This document shows positions 45,530 to 54,442 of a stretch of 64,000 nt of DNA, in pieces. The notes under the pieces are model-generated. The model saw only the letters and a list, made by a program, of their open reading frames with translations. It did no database searches and was not told the DNA's origin. Both the position numbers and the translations under genes were made by a program. How positions within the stretch are numbered: position 1 is the stretch's first letter; each line of letters opens with the position of its first letter. This stretch comes from Anaerotignum propionicum DSM 1682. GTDB lineage: Bacteria > Bacillota > Clostridia > Lachnospirales > Anaerotignaceae. Where the stretch lies: NCBI RefSeq assembly GCF_001561955.1, contig NZ_CP014223.1, forward strand, positions 124,001 through 188,000, written 5' to 3'.

Positions 45530-46824
45530 ATGGAAAAGACTATTCTTAAATCAATATATGTATCTAATTTCGGTCCTTTTGCAGATATGGTTGAGTTTAC
45601 GCTTGAGGCTGAGAAAGGAAAAAAAGAATATATAGATAATTTAATTTTTAAAGAAGATAAAATTATGTTTTTAATAAAGTGTCTTATATTTATGGTGCAA
45701 ATGGTGCGGGAAAATCGTATTTTTGTAAAATTATAAGACAAATTCAGTCTATTATTTTGTTATCTCCCATTTTGGCATCAGGAAATACTCAACTAATTGA
45801 TTCGCTTCCGTTAAAAGAACTTTCTTCCGAGATTCCTACGTTTAGATTTTCAAAAGCTTATGAGGATTCTCCCACTTTATTTGGAATTAGTTTAATGCAC
45901 AAAAGTGTCTCTTATACTTATGAATTTTCTATTAAAAATGGGATTATTATATCAGAGCGATTGCAAAAAAAATTCAGAAGAACGGAGACAATATTAGAAA
46001 GAGTAAGCCCCTCTTATTTGGATATATCTTTAAAGTCAGAACTGTCTTCTTTTTTGCCCAATATTAGCGTTGTTAAAGAAGATGTATTATGTCTATCTAT
46101 GGCTGCATTTTTGAATAATAGCTTAGCAAATGAACTAGTATCAGCTATAAGGGAAATAAAGGTTTTAAATATGGCTACCATAAAAGCTGGATTTAATATT
46201 TCCGAAGAAGCATTTTCTAGAGACCGTATTGTTAAATATTTAAAGGTCCTTCAAAAAGCGGATCCAACTATGGACGACTTGGAAGTATCATTTAAAGACA
46301 AGAAGGTTGAACGACAAAAATTTAGTCAGGATGATTTTGAAAATAGGGAAGTTATTAGAGAAACAGCAAAGCTTTCGATAGAATCTTCACATAAGATTTT
46401 TTTAAATGGGGAAGTTGTCGACTATGTCAAAATGCCTTTTCTTCAAACAGAATCAAGTGGTACGATAAAATTATTTATTATCCTCCCACATTTATTCGAA
46501 ATTTTAGAAACTGGGGGAACCTTAGTTTTAGATGAGATAGAGAATGGATTGCACCCTATTTTAGTAAAAGAACTAATATCTTTATTTAATAACCAGAAAA
46601 CTAATCCTAATAATTCACAATTAATTTGTACATCTCATGATTTAACACTTATTGAAGACGGTGTTAGGCGAGACCAAGTATGGATTATATGTAAAAATGA
46701 TATGGGAGTAAGCTCAATTAAAAGGGTAAGCAAATTACTTTCGATGAGAGGAAAGGTAAATCTTAAACAAAAATATATTGAAGGAGCATTTGGTAAAATA
46801 CCCCAAAATTTTTTTAAGCAGTAA
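45530..46824 (+). pseudogene. OLD/AbiL-like AAA ATPase gene with a frameshift just before Walker A
   Basis: The first 45 codons from ATG 45530 (AAAAGGAG nine bases upstream) encode the ABC-like start LKSIYVSNFGPFADMVEF. The frame then shifts at an A-tract near 45656-45662. In the next frame it continues YVFNKVSYIYGANGAGKS (Walker A), ESSGTIKLFIILPHL (signature), GGTLVLDEIENGLHP (Walker B) and TSHDL (H-loop). Adding one A to the tract joins both parts into one ~430-residue protein of the COG1106 type, often found in abortive-infection systems. Could be a real null mutation, a slippage site or a sequencing error. Confidence 0.82.
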
Positions 46825-47051
46825 ACAGAAGAATAAAAGAAAACACCGAACGGCAATTCGGTGTGGTGAATTGACAAAAGCACTAGCGTATAGTACTATG
46901 TCCTCAAATCCTTAACATTTTACTATAAATTTATGTTATTTGCAATATGAAATTTGTCAATAGAAAGGTAAAAAAACGCTTTTATTCTCCTTTTATTTTT
47001 ATATAGCTAATTAACCGTAGTCTAATAATCTAACTTAAAAGGAGTTTTTAA

Positions 47052-47954
47052 ATGAAAAATTTTGTTTCACAAGAAATATTAAAATGTAGTAACAGAGCGC
47101 ATAGATATTTTGATTTTGTTGATGTAGATTTGGCCAGAGATAATAAACTTTTTATTGATCCTTGTCTAATTGCATGTTCAAAATCAAATTGGGCTAAAGA
47201 TGTAGCTAAAACTATTGATTCTTTCTTTAAGGAATTTTATATGGCCTATAGAAATGGTGATAGTGAAATGAAGTTAAGAATTTTAGGTCACGCCGGTGAA
47301 GAAAATGCAACTAGATTAGGTTATGGTAGGGGAGACAATGGACGAGGCAATACAGCTGAAGGGTTACTGAAAGATTTCAAACCATTGGAACACCTGGTTA
47401 TAAGTATAAGGACTATTGAAGAACCACAGGATTTACCGGTATTTATACCAGGTTTTGCTGAAGATGGATTGTCTGATTTATTAACAAATGTTATACATAA
47501 AGAGTTAAATGACTTTACATTGGATCAATTAAGTAAGTACGGAATTTCCCCTAATTCAAAAAGTTCATTTTTTACTTGGGATATCAATTTAAATAATTGG
47601 AGGGAAATAACAACCGATTGCTTCAAATTCAAAGGAGATAAAGTTTTATTGGTTCCTAAAGATATTGTTAGAAAAAACTATCTTTTTTCAACTTCCCAAT
47701 TTTTTAAAAGAATAATACTCGAGGAACATAAACATGAGTTTAAGGATTCGCAAGGAAAAAGTATTTCTAAAAGAGACATTGAAAAAATGTTAAAGACAGA
47801 TGATGAGCACTGGATGTATGAGAAGGTGATTGAGCACTCAAAAAGAAGTCCGCTGTCCCTTGCCGAATATCATAAGAGTTTACCAGTATACTATTTTGAA
47901 AGTGGAAATGAAATGAGTGATACTGAACTTGATGAGTTTATATACAAAAGATAG
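47052..47954 (+). CDS. Unassigned 300-residue island protein
   Basis: I do not recognise a family. It is soluble, with VDVDLARDNKLFIDPCLI near the N-terminus, then GRGDNGRGNTAEGL and PVFIPGFAEDGLSDLLTNVI. The DVDL...LFIDP pattern with the following acidic residues could be part of an enzymatic site. Ribosome site AAAAGGAG sits before the ATG. It comes 230 bases after the broken ATPase gene and has its own terminator near 47970-48012, so it could be an independent single-gene cargo or the ATPase's former partner. Confidence 0.75.
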   Translation: MKNFVSQEILKCSNRAHRYFDFVDVDLARDNKLFIDPCLIACSKSNWAKDVAKTIDSFFKEFYMAYRNGDSEMKLRILGHAGEENATRLGYGRGDNGRGNTAEGLLKDFKPLEHLVISIRTIEEPQDLPVFIPGFAEDGLSDLLTNVIHKELNDFTLDQLSKYGISPNSKSSFFTWDINLNNWREITTDCFKFKGDKVLLVPKDIVRKNYLFSTSQFFKRIILEEHKHEFKDSQGKSISKRDIEKMLKTDDEHWMYEKVIEHSKRSPLSLAEYHKSLPVYYFESGNEMSDTELDEFIYKR

Positions 47955-47971
47955 ATAAGTTAATAAAAAAA

Positions 47972-48012
47972 TGGAGAACTGCTCAGATTAATATCTGAGT
48001 GGTTTTTTAAAA
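47972..48012 (+). terminator. Terminator of the unassigned gene
   Basis: AACTGCTCAGAT pairs with ATCTGAGTGGTT, followed by a T run. Confidence 0.8.
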
Positions 48013-48115
48013 GAAATACGGAAGATCATAAATATTTACGATATATTGTTGATTTCCAAGTATTTAAATTCCTTGTTCTACTATAATACTTTGGATTTTT
48101 GTACACATAGAAAGG

Positions 48116-48658
48116 ATGAATGAATTGAACTGTCTAAGCGACTTGTTTACTATACAAGCTATGGATTATATTAATAACTTACTTGCAGTTTGGGGATTAA
48201 TTTCTATAATTATTTGCGTAATTGGCTTTTTTAATAATACTTTTGAAGAATCTAGTCACATCATTATTAAAGACAACCCTAGCGAAGAAGACATTAACAA
48301 ACTTACATACTATACCGAGTATAATCAAGAGGCTCCTGAAGAAGATAGAACTTTGCTAATGTCTGTAAGTCAATCTGCGAAAAATATTAGAATATATAAC
48401 TTTAATATAGATAAGGGGAAGTGGAACAGAGCATCTTCGCTTATTTGTAAGAACTTATCACCAAACCAAGGCATTATATTTAACATTAATAGACCGGAAG
48501 GACTGCCTATGTACAAGATTAAATGGTCTATAGATTATGGAGCTACATCAGAATACATTTTTTCATACAATGGTTTCTCGGGAGTTCATAGCAAAGAATA
48601 TTGTACTTATTATTATAGTGGTTATTCAAAGATAAGAAAGATATTAAATATAAAATAA
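48116..48658 (+). CDS. Uncharacterised single-pass membrane protein
   Basis: 180 residues with one clear membrane helix (LLAVWGLISIIICVIGFF, about 22-39). A ~140-residue, mostly beta domain follows and contains IRIYNFNIDKGKWNRASSL. No family recognised. AAAGG precedes the ATG. It is the last rightward gene of the island. Confidence 0.6.
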   Translation: MNELNCLSDLFTIQAMDYINNLLAVWGLISIIICVIGFFNNTFEESSHIIIKDNPSEEDINKLTYYTEYNQEAPEEDRTLLMSVSQSAKNIRIYNFNIDKGKWNRASSLICKNLSPNQGIIFNINRPEGLPMYKIKWSIDYGATSEYIFSYNGFSGVHSKEYCTYYYSGYSKIRKILNIK

Positions 48659-48835
48659 CACCATCTTTAGGGTATGATATACATAGGTTTCGTATAGAAA
48701 ATCTACTCTTCCAATGACATTAAAAGATTAGTTCTATGCTATTAAAAATATGCCGATTTTTTATTTGGCAAGAATCTATCAAGGACAATTTAACTTAATT
48801 GGGTTATTATATACGTACAATAAATATTGAAATCA

Positions 48836-48901
48836 AGAGTGCTAGTCCTTGGAATGGGTTATCTAAGATAATTCCACCAGAGATGATGCACTCTTTTATT
48901 A
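48836..48901. terminator. Nested hairpin with T tract
   Basis: The outer stem AAGAGTGC...GCACTCTT encloses TGGAA...TTCCA and TTATC...GATAA, followed by TTATTATATT. It is either a terminator or a small structured RNA. The rest of 48659-48946 shows no gene. Confidence 0.5.
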
Positions 48902-48946
48902 TATTCAATAAATATTAAATTGGCTGAGTAATTCAGTATGACTCAT

Positions 48947-49081
48947 TTATTGAGGACGTCCGAAAGTAGAGTACTCATCTCTAATTATTTTAACTGCTTC
49001 ATTAACGGTTATTTGATTACTTATTTTCAAGTTCTCTACTTCAAGAGATCCTTTGACGCTTTCTAAAATCCTGTTTGACAT
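48947..49081 (-). CDS. 44-residue protein downstream of the integrase gene
   Basis: The frame encodes MSNRILESVKGSLEVEN..., then ISNQITVNEAVKIIRDEYSTF, and ends GRPQ. AGGGGTGA lies seven bases before the ATG, a good ribosome site. It is 60 bases downstream of the integrase gene on the same strand. It could be an excision-control or antitoxin-type peptide; nothing firmer can be said. Confidence 0.5.
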   Translation of the reverse strand: MSNRILESVKGSLEVENLKISNQITVNEAVKIIRDEYSTFGRPQ

Positions 49082-49141
49082 ATTAATCACCCCTATGGAA
49101 ATATTATACACAATTTTTAACAAAAATTATAGATCGAGTCT

Positions 49142-50044
49142 CTATTTTAAATCGGGGAATTTTTCAACATTTGATTTTAATGTGTTTATTGAAGTATGCG
49201 TGTAAATTTTCGTTGAATTTAAGTCACTATGCCCAAGCAAGGCTTGTATTGTTAATACATCAACTCCACTCTGATGTAGATGGGTAGCGAAGCTGTGTCT
49301 GAGCTTATGTAAGGTATATCCTTTATTCCCCAGACCGGATTTTTTTATATACCGTTGGAATAACGTTTGAACGGCAGAAACAGACATCCTGCCCCCTGCA
49401 TCTGATATTATAAGAGGCGCATTTGGTAGGGGGTTAGTATCTAGGTAATGTGCAACCAAATCCACCCCTAAATCGTTTATGATAGGCACAATTCTTTGTT
49501 TCTTACCTTTCCCGTTTATCAAGATGGTGTTTTCCTGAAAATTCACATCGCACCAATTAAGCTGGAGCACCTCTGACCTTCTCGCACCGGTATAAACAAA
49601 AAGTTCTAATAATAACTTATCTCTCATTCTGTGCTCAGGAAAACGAGCAAATTTCCCCGGAGCTTTAAGAAGAATTTTCAAGTCGGCTTTCGAAAAATAA
49701 ATTGGCAATTTTTCTACCCGTTTGGGGGCGTGAATTGGAGCCATAGGGTTGGCTTGAATATACTCCATTTCATATAGATAATTAAAAAAAGAACTCAATG
49801 AATGTATTTTTCTTCTGACGGAGTTAGATTCATAACTTTTGGTGATTTTTAAATAGGTAATAAATAATCTAACATCCTTCGTTTGGCACTCTAAGATATT
49901 TTCACATCGTCCACTAATTTTTAAATACTCTATAAAGTGCTTAAAATCCGTTTGATAGCTTTGCAAAGTAAGTTTAGAGGCATTTTTTTCACTCAGCATA
50001 TAGTCTAAAAACTCTTCATGCAACTGGTTAGTTTGTATGTCCAT
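49142..50044 (-). CDS. XerC/D-like tyrosine recombinase, probable island integrase
   Basis: 300 residues, the standard XerC/D length. N-terminal domain LHEEFLDYMLSEKNASKLTL; catalytic Arg in YTGARRSEVLQLNW; LHKLRHSFATHLHQSG; LLGHSDLNSTKIYTH with the catalytic Tyr. GGAGGG precedes the ATG. It lies only 160 bases from the right rnpB repeat and reads into the island, the usual place for the integrase that made the insertion. Confidence 0.93.
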   Translation of the reverse strand: MDIQTNQLHEEFLDYMLSEKNASKLTLQSYQTDFKHFIEYLKISGRCENILECQTKDVRLFITYLKITKSYESNSVRRKIHSLSSFFNYLYEMEYIQANPMAPIHAPKRVEKLPIYFSKADLKILLKAPGKFARFPEHRMRDKLLLELFVYTGARRSEVLQLNWCDVNFQENTILINGKGKKQRIVPIINDLGVDLVAHYLDTNPLPNAPLIISDAGGRMSVSAVQTLFQRYIKKSGLGNKGYTLHKLRHSFATHLHQSGVDVLTIQALLGHSDLNSTKIYTHTSINTLKSNVEKFPDLK

Positions 50045-50091
50045 TGACAGCCCTCCTAAAAATGCGTATAATAGTTTCAGGGTTATGTACT

Positions 50092-50146
50092 GTTTTACTT
50101 ATAGTGCTGTTTTTTCAAAACAGCAGTGTCTATAACCAGTAAAAAC
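50092..50146. other. Large imperfect palindrome between integrase and attR
   Basis: TTTTACTTATAG...CTATAACCAGTAAAA arms flank a central GCTGTTTTTTCAAAACAGC. The site is directly upstream of the integrase start. It could be a recombinase accessory site or the operator of the integrase promoter. Confidence 0.5.
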
Positions 50147-50202
50147 CTCATTAAAACCCTGTAAATACAGCATTCTAAGAGCATTTCAATAAGGGTGGTC
50201 AT

Positions 50203-50318
50203 AACCCGGCTTATATGGCTTGCTCACGATACTTTAACAAGTTATCCCCTGAAATCATTGATTTTAGGGGGTTTTTATGTTTTTCGATAAAAAATAAAAA
50301 TTATTGTATCGTTTTTTA
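50203..50318 (+). repeat. attR-type direct repeat: second copy of rnpB 3' end plus terminator
   Basis: AACCCGGCTTATATGGCTTGCTCACGATA corresponds to the end of RNase P RNA (described in two parts: AACCCGGCTTATATGG and CTTGCTCACGATA). It is followed by terminator CCCCTGAAATCA/TGATTTTAGGGGG (about 50245-50272) and the tail TTATTGTATCGTTTTTT. No rnpB 5' part is present here, so it is a remnant of the original target. Confidence 0.88.
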
Positions 50319-51023
50319 TAAGGGTAATAAATTGAAGAAATTGATTAGGTATACTTAGTAAGGTGCTTTTTTCTCATCAGGAGATAATATGTTGTTTTGC
50401 TGACTGATTAATTGTTAACAAGTTATTTATCCATTATTGATTAATAAATTAAGGCTTTCAAAACAAACGTTTTTTATTTTGGTTGGAGAATGATATTTTT
50501 GCCTCTTTCTTAGTCTGTTTGGCTGCGATGGTTGTTACAATTTTTTGTATTTGAAAATGTGACTGGAAATGAAAGAGTATCGTTTGATTTTTTGTCGTTG
50601 GTGCTTTGCACTAAACAGATTATATTAACGAAAACCAATATTGATATAGAGAGTTTTTTTGAAGAAGCCACCGATTTTTCAAACAGTTAGTGAGAACTTT
50701 AAAGTTCTGCCATAAGAAATAGTTCTACATAAATGAAATATTGTTTTTTTGCGATATTAGGCTAATTTCTCTTAGTCTAAAGGTCTGTTTTTGCCTCAAT
50801 TTGAAGAATTCTAAAAGTCGGAGTTCATTTCAAAATCTTCATTTTTAACCTGTCAAAAAAATCAGTGTTTTCAGTGATTTAAATTGGTTAGAATAATATA
50901 AATGAATTATTTTAAGTATTTTAGGAACTTTTGAAAACAACTTGCCGTCTGAAGATATGTACCAGACAAAATAAAAACGAAAGTCATCAATTTTTGATAT
51001 TTATTTAAGGAGGAAAATGAATT
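50319..51023. other. 700-bp AT-rich region right of the island, no gene seen
   Basis: No frame with a ribosome site. This is the chromosomal side of the attachment site and contains the promoter region of the secreted-protein gene at 51024. Confidence 0.5.
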
Positions 51024-51980
51024 ATGAAAAAGAATGTAAAAAATGCATTAGCATTGAGTATGATATTAGCAGTAACAGGTGGTACAGTAGCCTTTGCAAA
51101 TACGGATACAGAGAGTAAAGTAACTGCTAAAACAGAAGTAACGTCAGTGTCGGAGCCAAAGATTATTATGGCAGAGCAGAAAGAAGTGCAGGGTTTTATT
51201 GTAAATGAAGGAAAGATTATTGAAATTAGTGACGCGGGAGAAGATGGAACACAGGTTGTGACAATTTCAAATGAGCAGGGTGGATTGAGATTTAGTGTTA
51301 ATGCCGGTAGTGTTATCGTTGATAGAGAAACAGGCAAAAGCATTTCGGCAAGCAATCTGACGAAAGGTATAGTAGTTTCTGTAATTTATCCGGAATTAAG
51401 CCCGATGGGTATGAGTATGCCTCCATACTTAGGCAGCGCAACAGTAATTGTAGCAAATGCTGACAAGGGTGAATATATGGTAGGACTCTTTGATGAGAAC
51501 TTCATTGATTCAAATAATGAGTTGAAGTTGAATATCAGTGATGACACAGTTTTGACAAACTCAGGTGTGAGTAAAATTGGCGTAACTACGGAAATGGTAA
51601 AAGGGCAGAATGCTTTGGTTTTTTATACTGTAACCACAAAAAGTATTCCGGCGCAGACAACACCTTCTTTCGTAATGGTACTTGAAAAAGATAGTGAAGA
51701 TGTTAAGGAGCCAACGGATTCAAATGTTGATGAAGAGACAGAAGAGACCGAAGAAGGAACAGTAGAGTGGATACCTTTGCGTGACACGGCAGAAGCAAAA
51801 GGCTTTACTGTAACATGGCAGGGAAGAGATAAAGCAATCTTAGTTGAAAAAGCAGATGGTTGTATCGAAATCACAATTGACGAGGCACTTTTTGCAGTGG
51901 ATGGCAAAGAAAGAGAAGCGGCAAGGGCTGCAGCTTTAGTAGATGGCGTAATGTACGTATCTTCAGAGGTTTTAAGCTAA
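51024..51980 (+). CDS. Secreted protein with C-terminal copper-amine-oxidase-N-like domain
   Basis: 318 residues. Signal peptide MKKNVKNALALSMILAVTGG...AFA; a beta-rich middle domain (about 55-220); a Glu-rich linker (DEETEETEEGTVEW); and a terminal PF07833-type unit (WIPLRDTAEAKGFTVTW, VDGVMYVSSEVL). AGGAGG precedes the ATG. It is outside the island but similar in design to the secreted cargo inside it. Confidence 0.75.
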   Translation: MKKNVKNALALSMILAVTGGTVAFANTDTESKVTAKTEVTSVSEPKIIMAEQKEVQGFIVNEGKIIEISDAGEDGTQVVTISNEQGGLRFSVNAGSVIVDRETGKSISASNLTKGIVVSVIYPELSPMGMSMPPYLGSATVIVANADKGEYMVGLFDENFIDSNNELKLNISDDTVLTNSGVSKIGVTTEMVKGQNALVFYTVTTKSIPAQTTPSFVMVLEKDSEDVKEPTDSNVDEETEETEEGTVEWIPLRDTAEAKGFTVTWQGRDKAILVEKADGCIEITIDEALFAVDGKEREAARAAALVDGVMYVSSEVLS

Positions 51981-52813
51981 TTATATAAATATCAACAGAA
52001 TAAAAGGCTCTGATCATATTATGATTAGGGTCTTTTATTTGTGATTACATAGTTGAGTTAAAGATTAGTATCCAATTAGCCTTTGTATTAAACGATGATC
52101 AAAATGGTTTTTGCCGAAAGTCCACATTGGACCGATTTAGTTGAAGATTTTCCAATCTTCTTTAAATGTAAATAAAATTGGTTTAATAACAGTTTGTAAC
52201 TTTTTGACTTTCTGGAACCATTAATTTTACAGCTTTTTACGAGCGACTTTGTAAGGCATTCTGCTTTTAGGCTTGCTCAAACAATGAAAGAGAGATACCC
52301 CTATATAAACCACTGTTATAAAGGGTTTTTATATGCTGAAAACTGAAGTTGTTACTGGCAAACTATAAATTTGTCCATGAAAACAAGGTATCTATAAAAC
52401 TAGAACTCTTCTGACTTTCAGATTAATTTTTATAGTTCTTTTCGCTGATTCGGAGCAATGTAGTAATAAATTACAGTATAGAGTCAGACATGAAAATAAT
52501 TTTTTTTTCCAGAGACTTTGCCGTTACCTCTAAAAATTATCTATATAGATTTTTTTAATAGCCACGGTAAATTTGGAGGATTTTTTTCTACATATACATG
52601 AAGGAAACTATCTTAAAAGGTTATCTCTCCATAAACAATTAGCTTTACTGAATACTAATTATTATGTTATTATAAATTCAATTTAAAATAAAACTTTCTA
52701 TCAAGACCACGCAAAAAATTATTTTACTAAAAACAAAAATTTTTGGCCATAAAGAAAGAACTAGGGTTCTTTCTGCATAAAAAAGAGCTTTGAGCAGAAA
52801 AGAGGCGTAAAAT
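51981..52813. other. 830-bp AT-rich region with one terminator
   Basis: AAAAGGCTCTGATCAT pairs with ATGATTAGGGTCTTTT at about 52003-52038 and ends the preceding gene. The rest, to 52813, has no supportable gene or clear repeat. Confidence 0.55.
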
Positions 52814-53026
52814 ATGAAGGAACATATGAAAATGATATTAGGGGTATATTTTATTATTGTTTCATTAGGGCTTTTTTTATGGATTCATTTTTTTTCCGGG
52901 GATATCTTAGTAAAGCATATAATTCCCGTTGCGCTGGGGTTGATTGTTTCATGGTTTATATTGATTTATGCCATTATGAAGCGGGATGAGAAACAGAGGA
53001 ATAGAAAGGAGGAGGATAAACAATGA
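52814..53026 (+). CDS. Small two-helix membrane protein
   Basis: 70 residues with two membrane helices (MILGVYFIIVSLGLFLWIHF; VALGLIVSWFILIYAI) and a basic tail (KRDEKQRNRKEEDKQ). It overlaps the carbonic anhydrase gene by four bases (ATGA), so it is translationally coupled. Function unknown. Confidence 0.7.
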   Translation: MKEHMKMILGVYFIIVSLGLFLWIHFFSGDILVKHIIPVALGLIVSWFILIYAIMKRDEKQRNRKEEDKQ

Positions 53027-53580
53027 ACGACCAAATGAGAAAAATATTAGAATATAATCGGGTGTTTGTTGAGAGCGAGTTATATTCAAAATATGCTACG
53101 TCTAAATATCCTGACCGAAAAATAGCTATTTTATCCTGCATGGATACCAGAATGACAGAGCTCTTGCCTGCTGCCTTGGGTCTAAAAAACGGCGATGTTA
53201 AAATGATTAAAAATGCCGGTGCGCAAATCAGTCATCCTTACGGAAGTGTAATTTTCAGCTTGCTTGTTGCCATATATGAATTGGGGGTTGACACAGTTTT
53301 GGTGATTGGCCATGATGATTGCGGCGGTCGCATTTTAGATGGTGCAAAGATTGTTGAGAAAATGAAGGCAAAGGGAATTACCCAAGAGTCGCTGGATGAG
53401 GCGGAGAGAAATCATCGCAACCCCGCTGAATGGCTGACTGGTTTTGGGGATGTTTGTCATGCGGTGGAAAAAACGGTAGAAATTATCAAGACCCATCCTT
53501 TGATTCATGAAGGCGTAGAAGTTTACGGCTTTGTGATGAATCCTGGAACGGGTGAAATGCGACAGGTGGAGCATGTGTAG
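53023..53580 (+). CDS. Beta-class carbonic anhydrase
   Basis: 185 residues. Zinc-site motifs are SCMDTRM (Cys and the Asp-Arg dyad) and GHDDCGG (His and Cys). It interconverts CO2 and bicarbonate. The short length fits the clostridial subgroup. GGAGG precedes the ATG. Its last codons overlap the start of the SRAP gene. Confidence 0.92.
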   Translation: MNDQMRKILEYNRVFVESELYSKYATSKYPDRKIAILSCMDTRMTELLPAALGLKNGDVKMIKNAGAQISHPYGSVIFSLLVAIYELGVDTVLVIGHDDCGGRILDGAKIVEKMKAKGITQESLDEAERNHRNPAEWLTGFGDVCHAVEKTVEIIKTHPLIHEGVEVYGFVMNPGTGEMRQVEHV

Positions 53581-54145
53581 GCTGTTTTTATGGAATCAAG
53601 AAGACGGCAGTAAGATAGTGCAAAAAATTATGGGGGAGATCCGGAGAAAATCGCCGGAGAAAATAATCCCCCAGATTGCTCGTCCCACCGATGAAATTCC
53701 TTATCTTCAGGCCTCAGAGTTTGGCAAAACCACAGCTTCCTTAGGTCATTGGGGGTTTCAGACTAATCAAGGCAAGCTGATCTATAATGCAAGGCAGGAA
53801 ACGGTTTTGTCAAAGGGGCTTTTTCAGTCCTGTTTTGGAAGAAATAGGTGTATCGTGCCTGCTCATAGCTTTTTTGAATGGGATCATGAGCATCATTGTT
53901 TTAGTTTTTCCCAGGCTGGCAAAGGCCTGCTTTATTTTGCCGCCTTATTTCGTAAACAGGGGGGGAGAACAGAAGTCGTGGTATTAACCACCCATAGCAG
54001 GGGAGAAATTGCAGAGGTGCACCATCGTATGCCCTTGATATTGAAGGAAGATGAGCTAAGAAACTGGCTTTATGATACCTCTGTCTCCGAACAATTACTG
54101 TCACATGGGGAGTTTTCCTTGAAAAAAGGAATGGTGGAAGATTAG
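53573..54145 (+). CDS. SRAP-domain (YedK/HMCES-like) protein
   Basis: 190 residues starting MCRLFLW. Cys2 is the residue that cross-links abasic sites in single-stranded DNA once Met1 is removed, so the start at 53573 is fixed by biology. YNARQETV (Asn), SFFEWD (Glu) and HHRMPLIL (His) complete the active site. It overlaps the carbonic anhydrase stop by eight bases. A longer start upstream would bury Cys2 and is rejected. Confidence 0.93.
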   Translation: MCRLFLWNQEDGSKIVQKIMGEIRRKSPEKIIPQIARPTDEIPYLQASEFGKTTASLGHWGFQTNQGKLIYNARQETVLSKGLFQSCFGRNRCIVPAHSFFEWDHEHHCFSFSQAGKGLLYFAALFRKQGGRTEVVVLTTHSRGEIAEVHHRMPLILKEDELRNWLYDTSVSEQLLSHGEFSLKKGMVED

Positions 54146-54442
54146 GGTCAAAAGAGTCTTCTACTAGAAATTTACAATTTTTATCGGTTCATTTTTATTG
54201 CTAAATATCTCTAAATAACCGCATTTTCGTCAAAAGACTTGAGAAATTCTTAAGTCTTTTTTATAAGGGTAGAAATTAAAGAAAAATGTGGTACAATTAT
54301 ATGGTAAAATCAGTAATTCTGATTAATTGATTGTGTAACGGTTAAGTCAGTCTTCTCGGAAATTTTAGAATCAGAAAGTTCATAGATATTTACGGATGAA
54401 TCCAAGTTATTTCTCACTTTATTCGTATAATCAGGAGGTCTT

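Larger units (their letters stand above)
30369..50231. mobile_element. 19.8-kb integrative island inserted in the 3' end of rnpB, carrying RADAR
   Basis: The island is bounded by direct repeats of the rnpB tail and has a XerC/D-like integrase gene about 160 bases inside the right repeat. It is visibly more AT-rich than the flanks. Contents in order are RADAR pair, tyrosine recombinase, II/X-like Rep with duplicated leader, XRE regulator, surface proteins, broken AAA ATPase, unassigned genes and integrase. Outermost edges are taken at the shared TGGCTTGCTCACGATA. Divergence between the two repeats suggests that the element brought an rnpB tail from another host. Confidence 0.87.

Noticed and set aside
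48116-48658. Membrane protein considered as the RADAR accessory (SLATT or Csx27-like) subunit
   Set aside because: It has only one membrane helix, a different architecture, and lies 12 kb from the RADAR pair.
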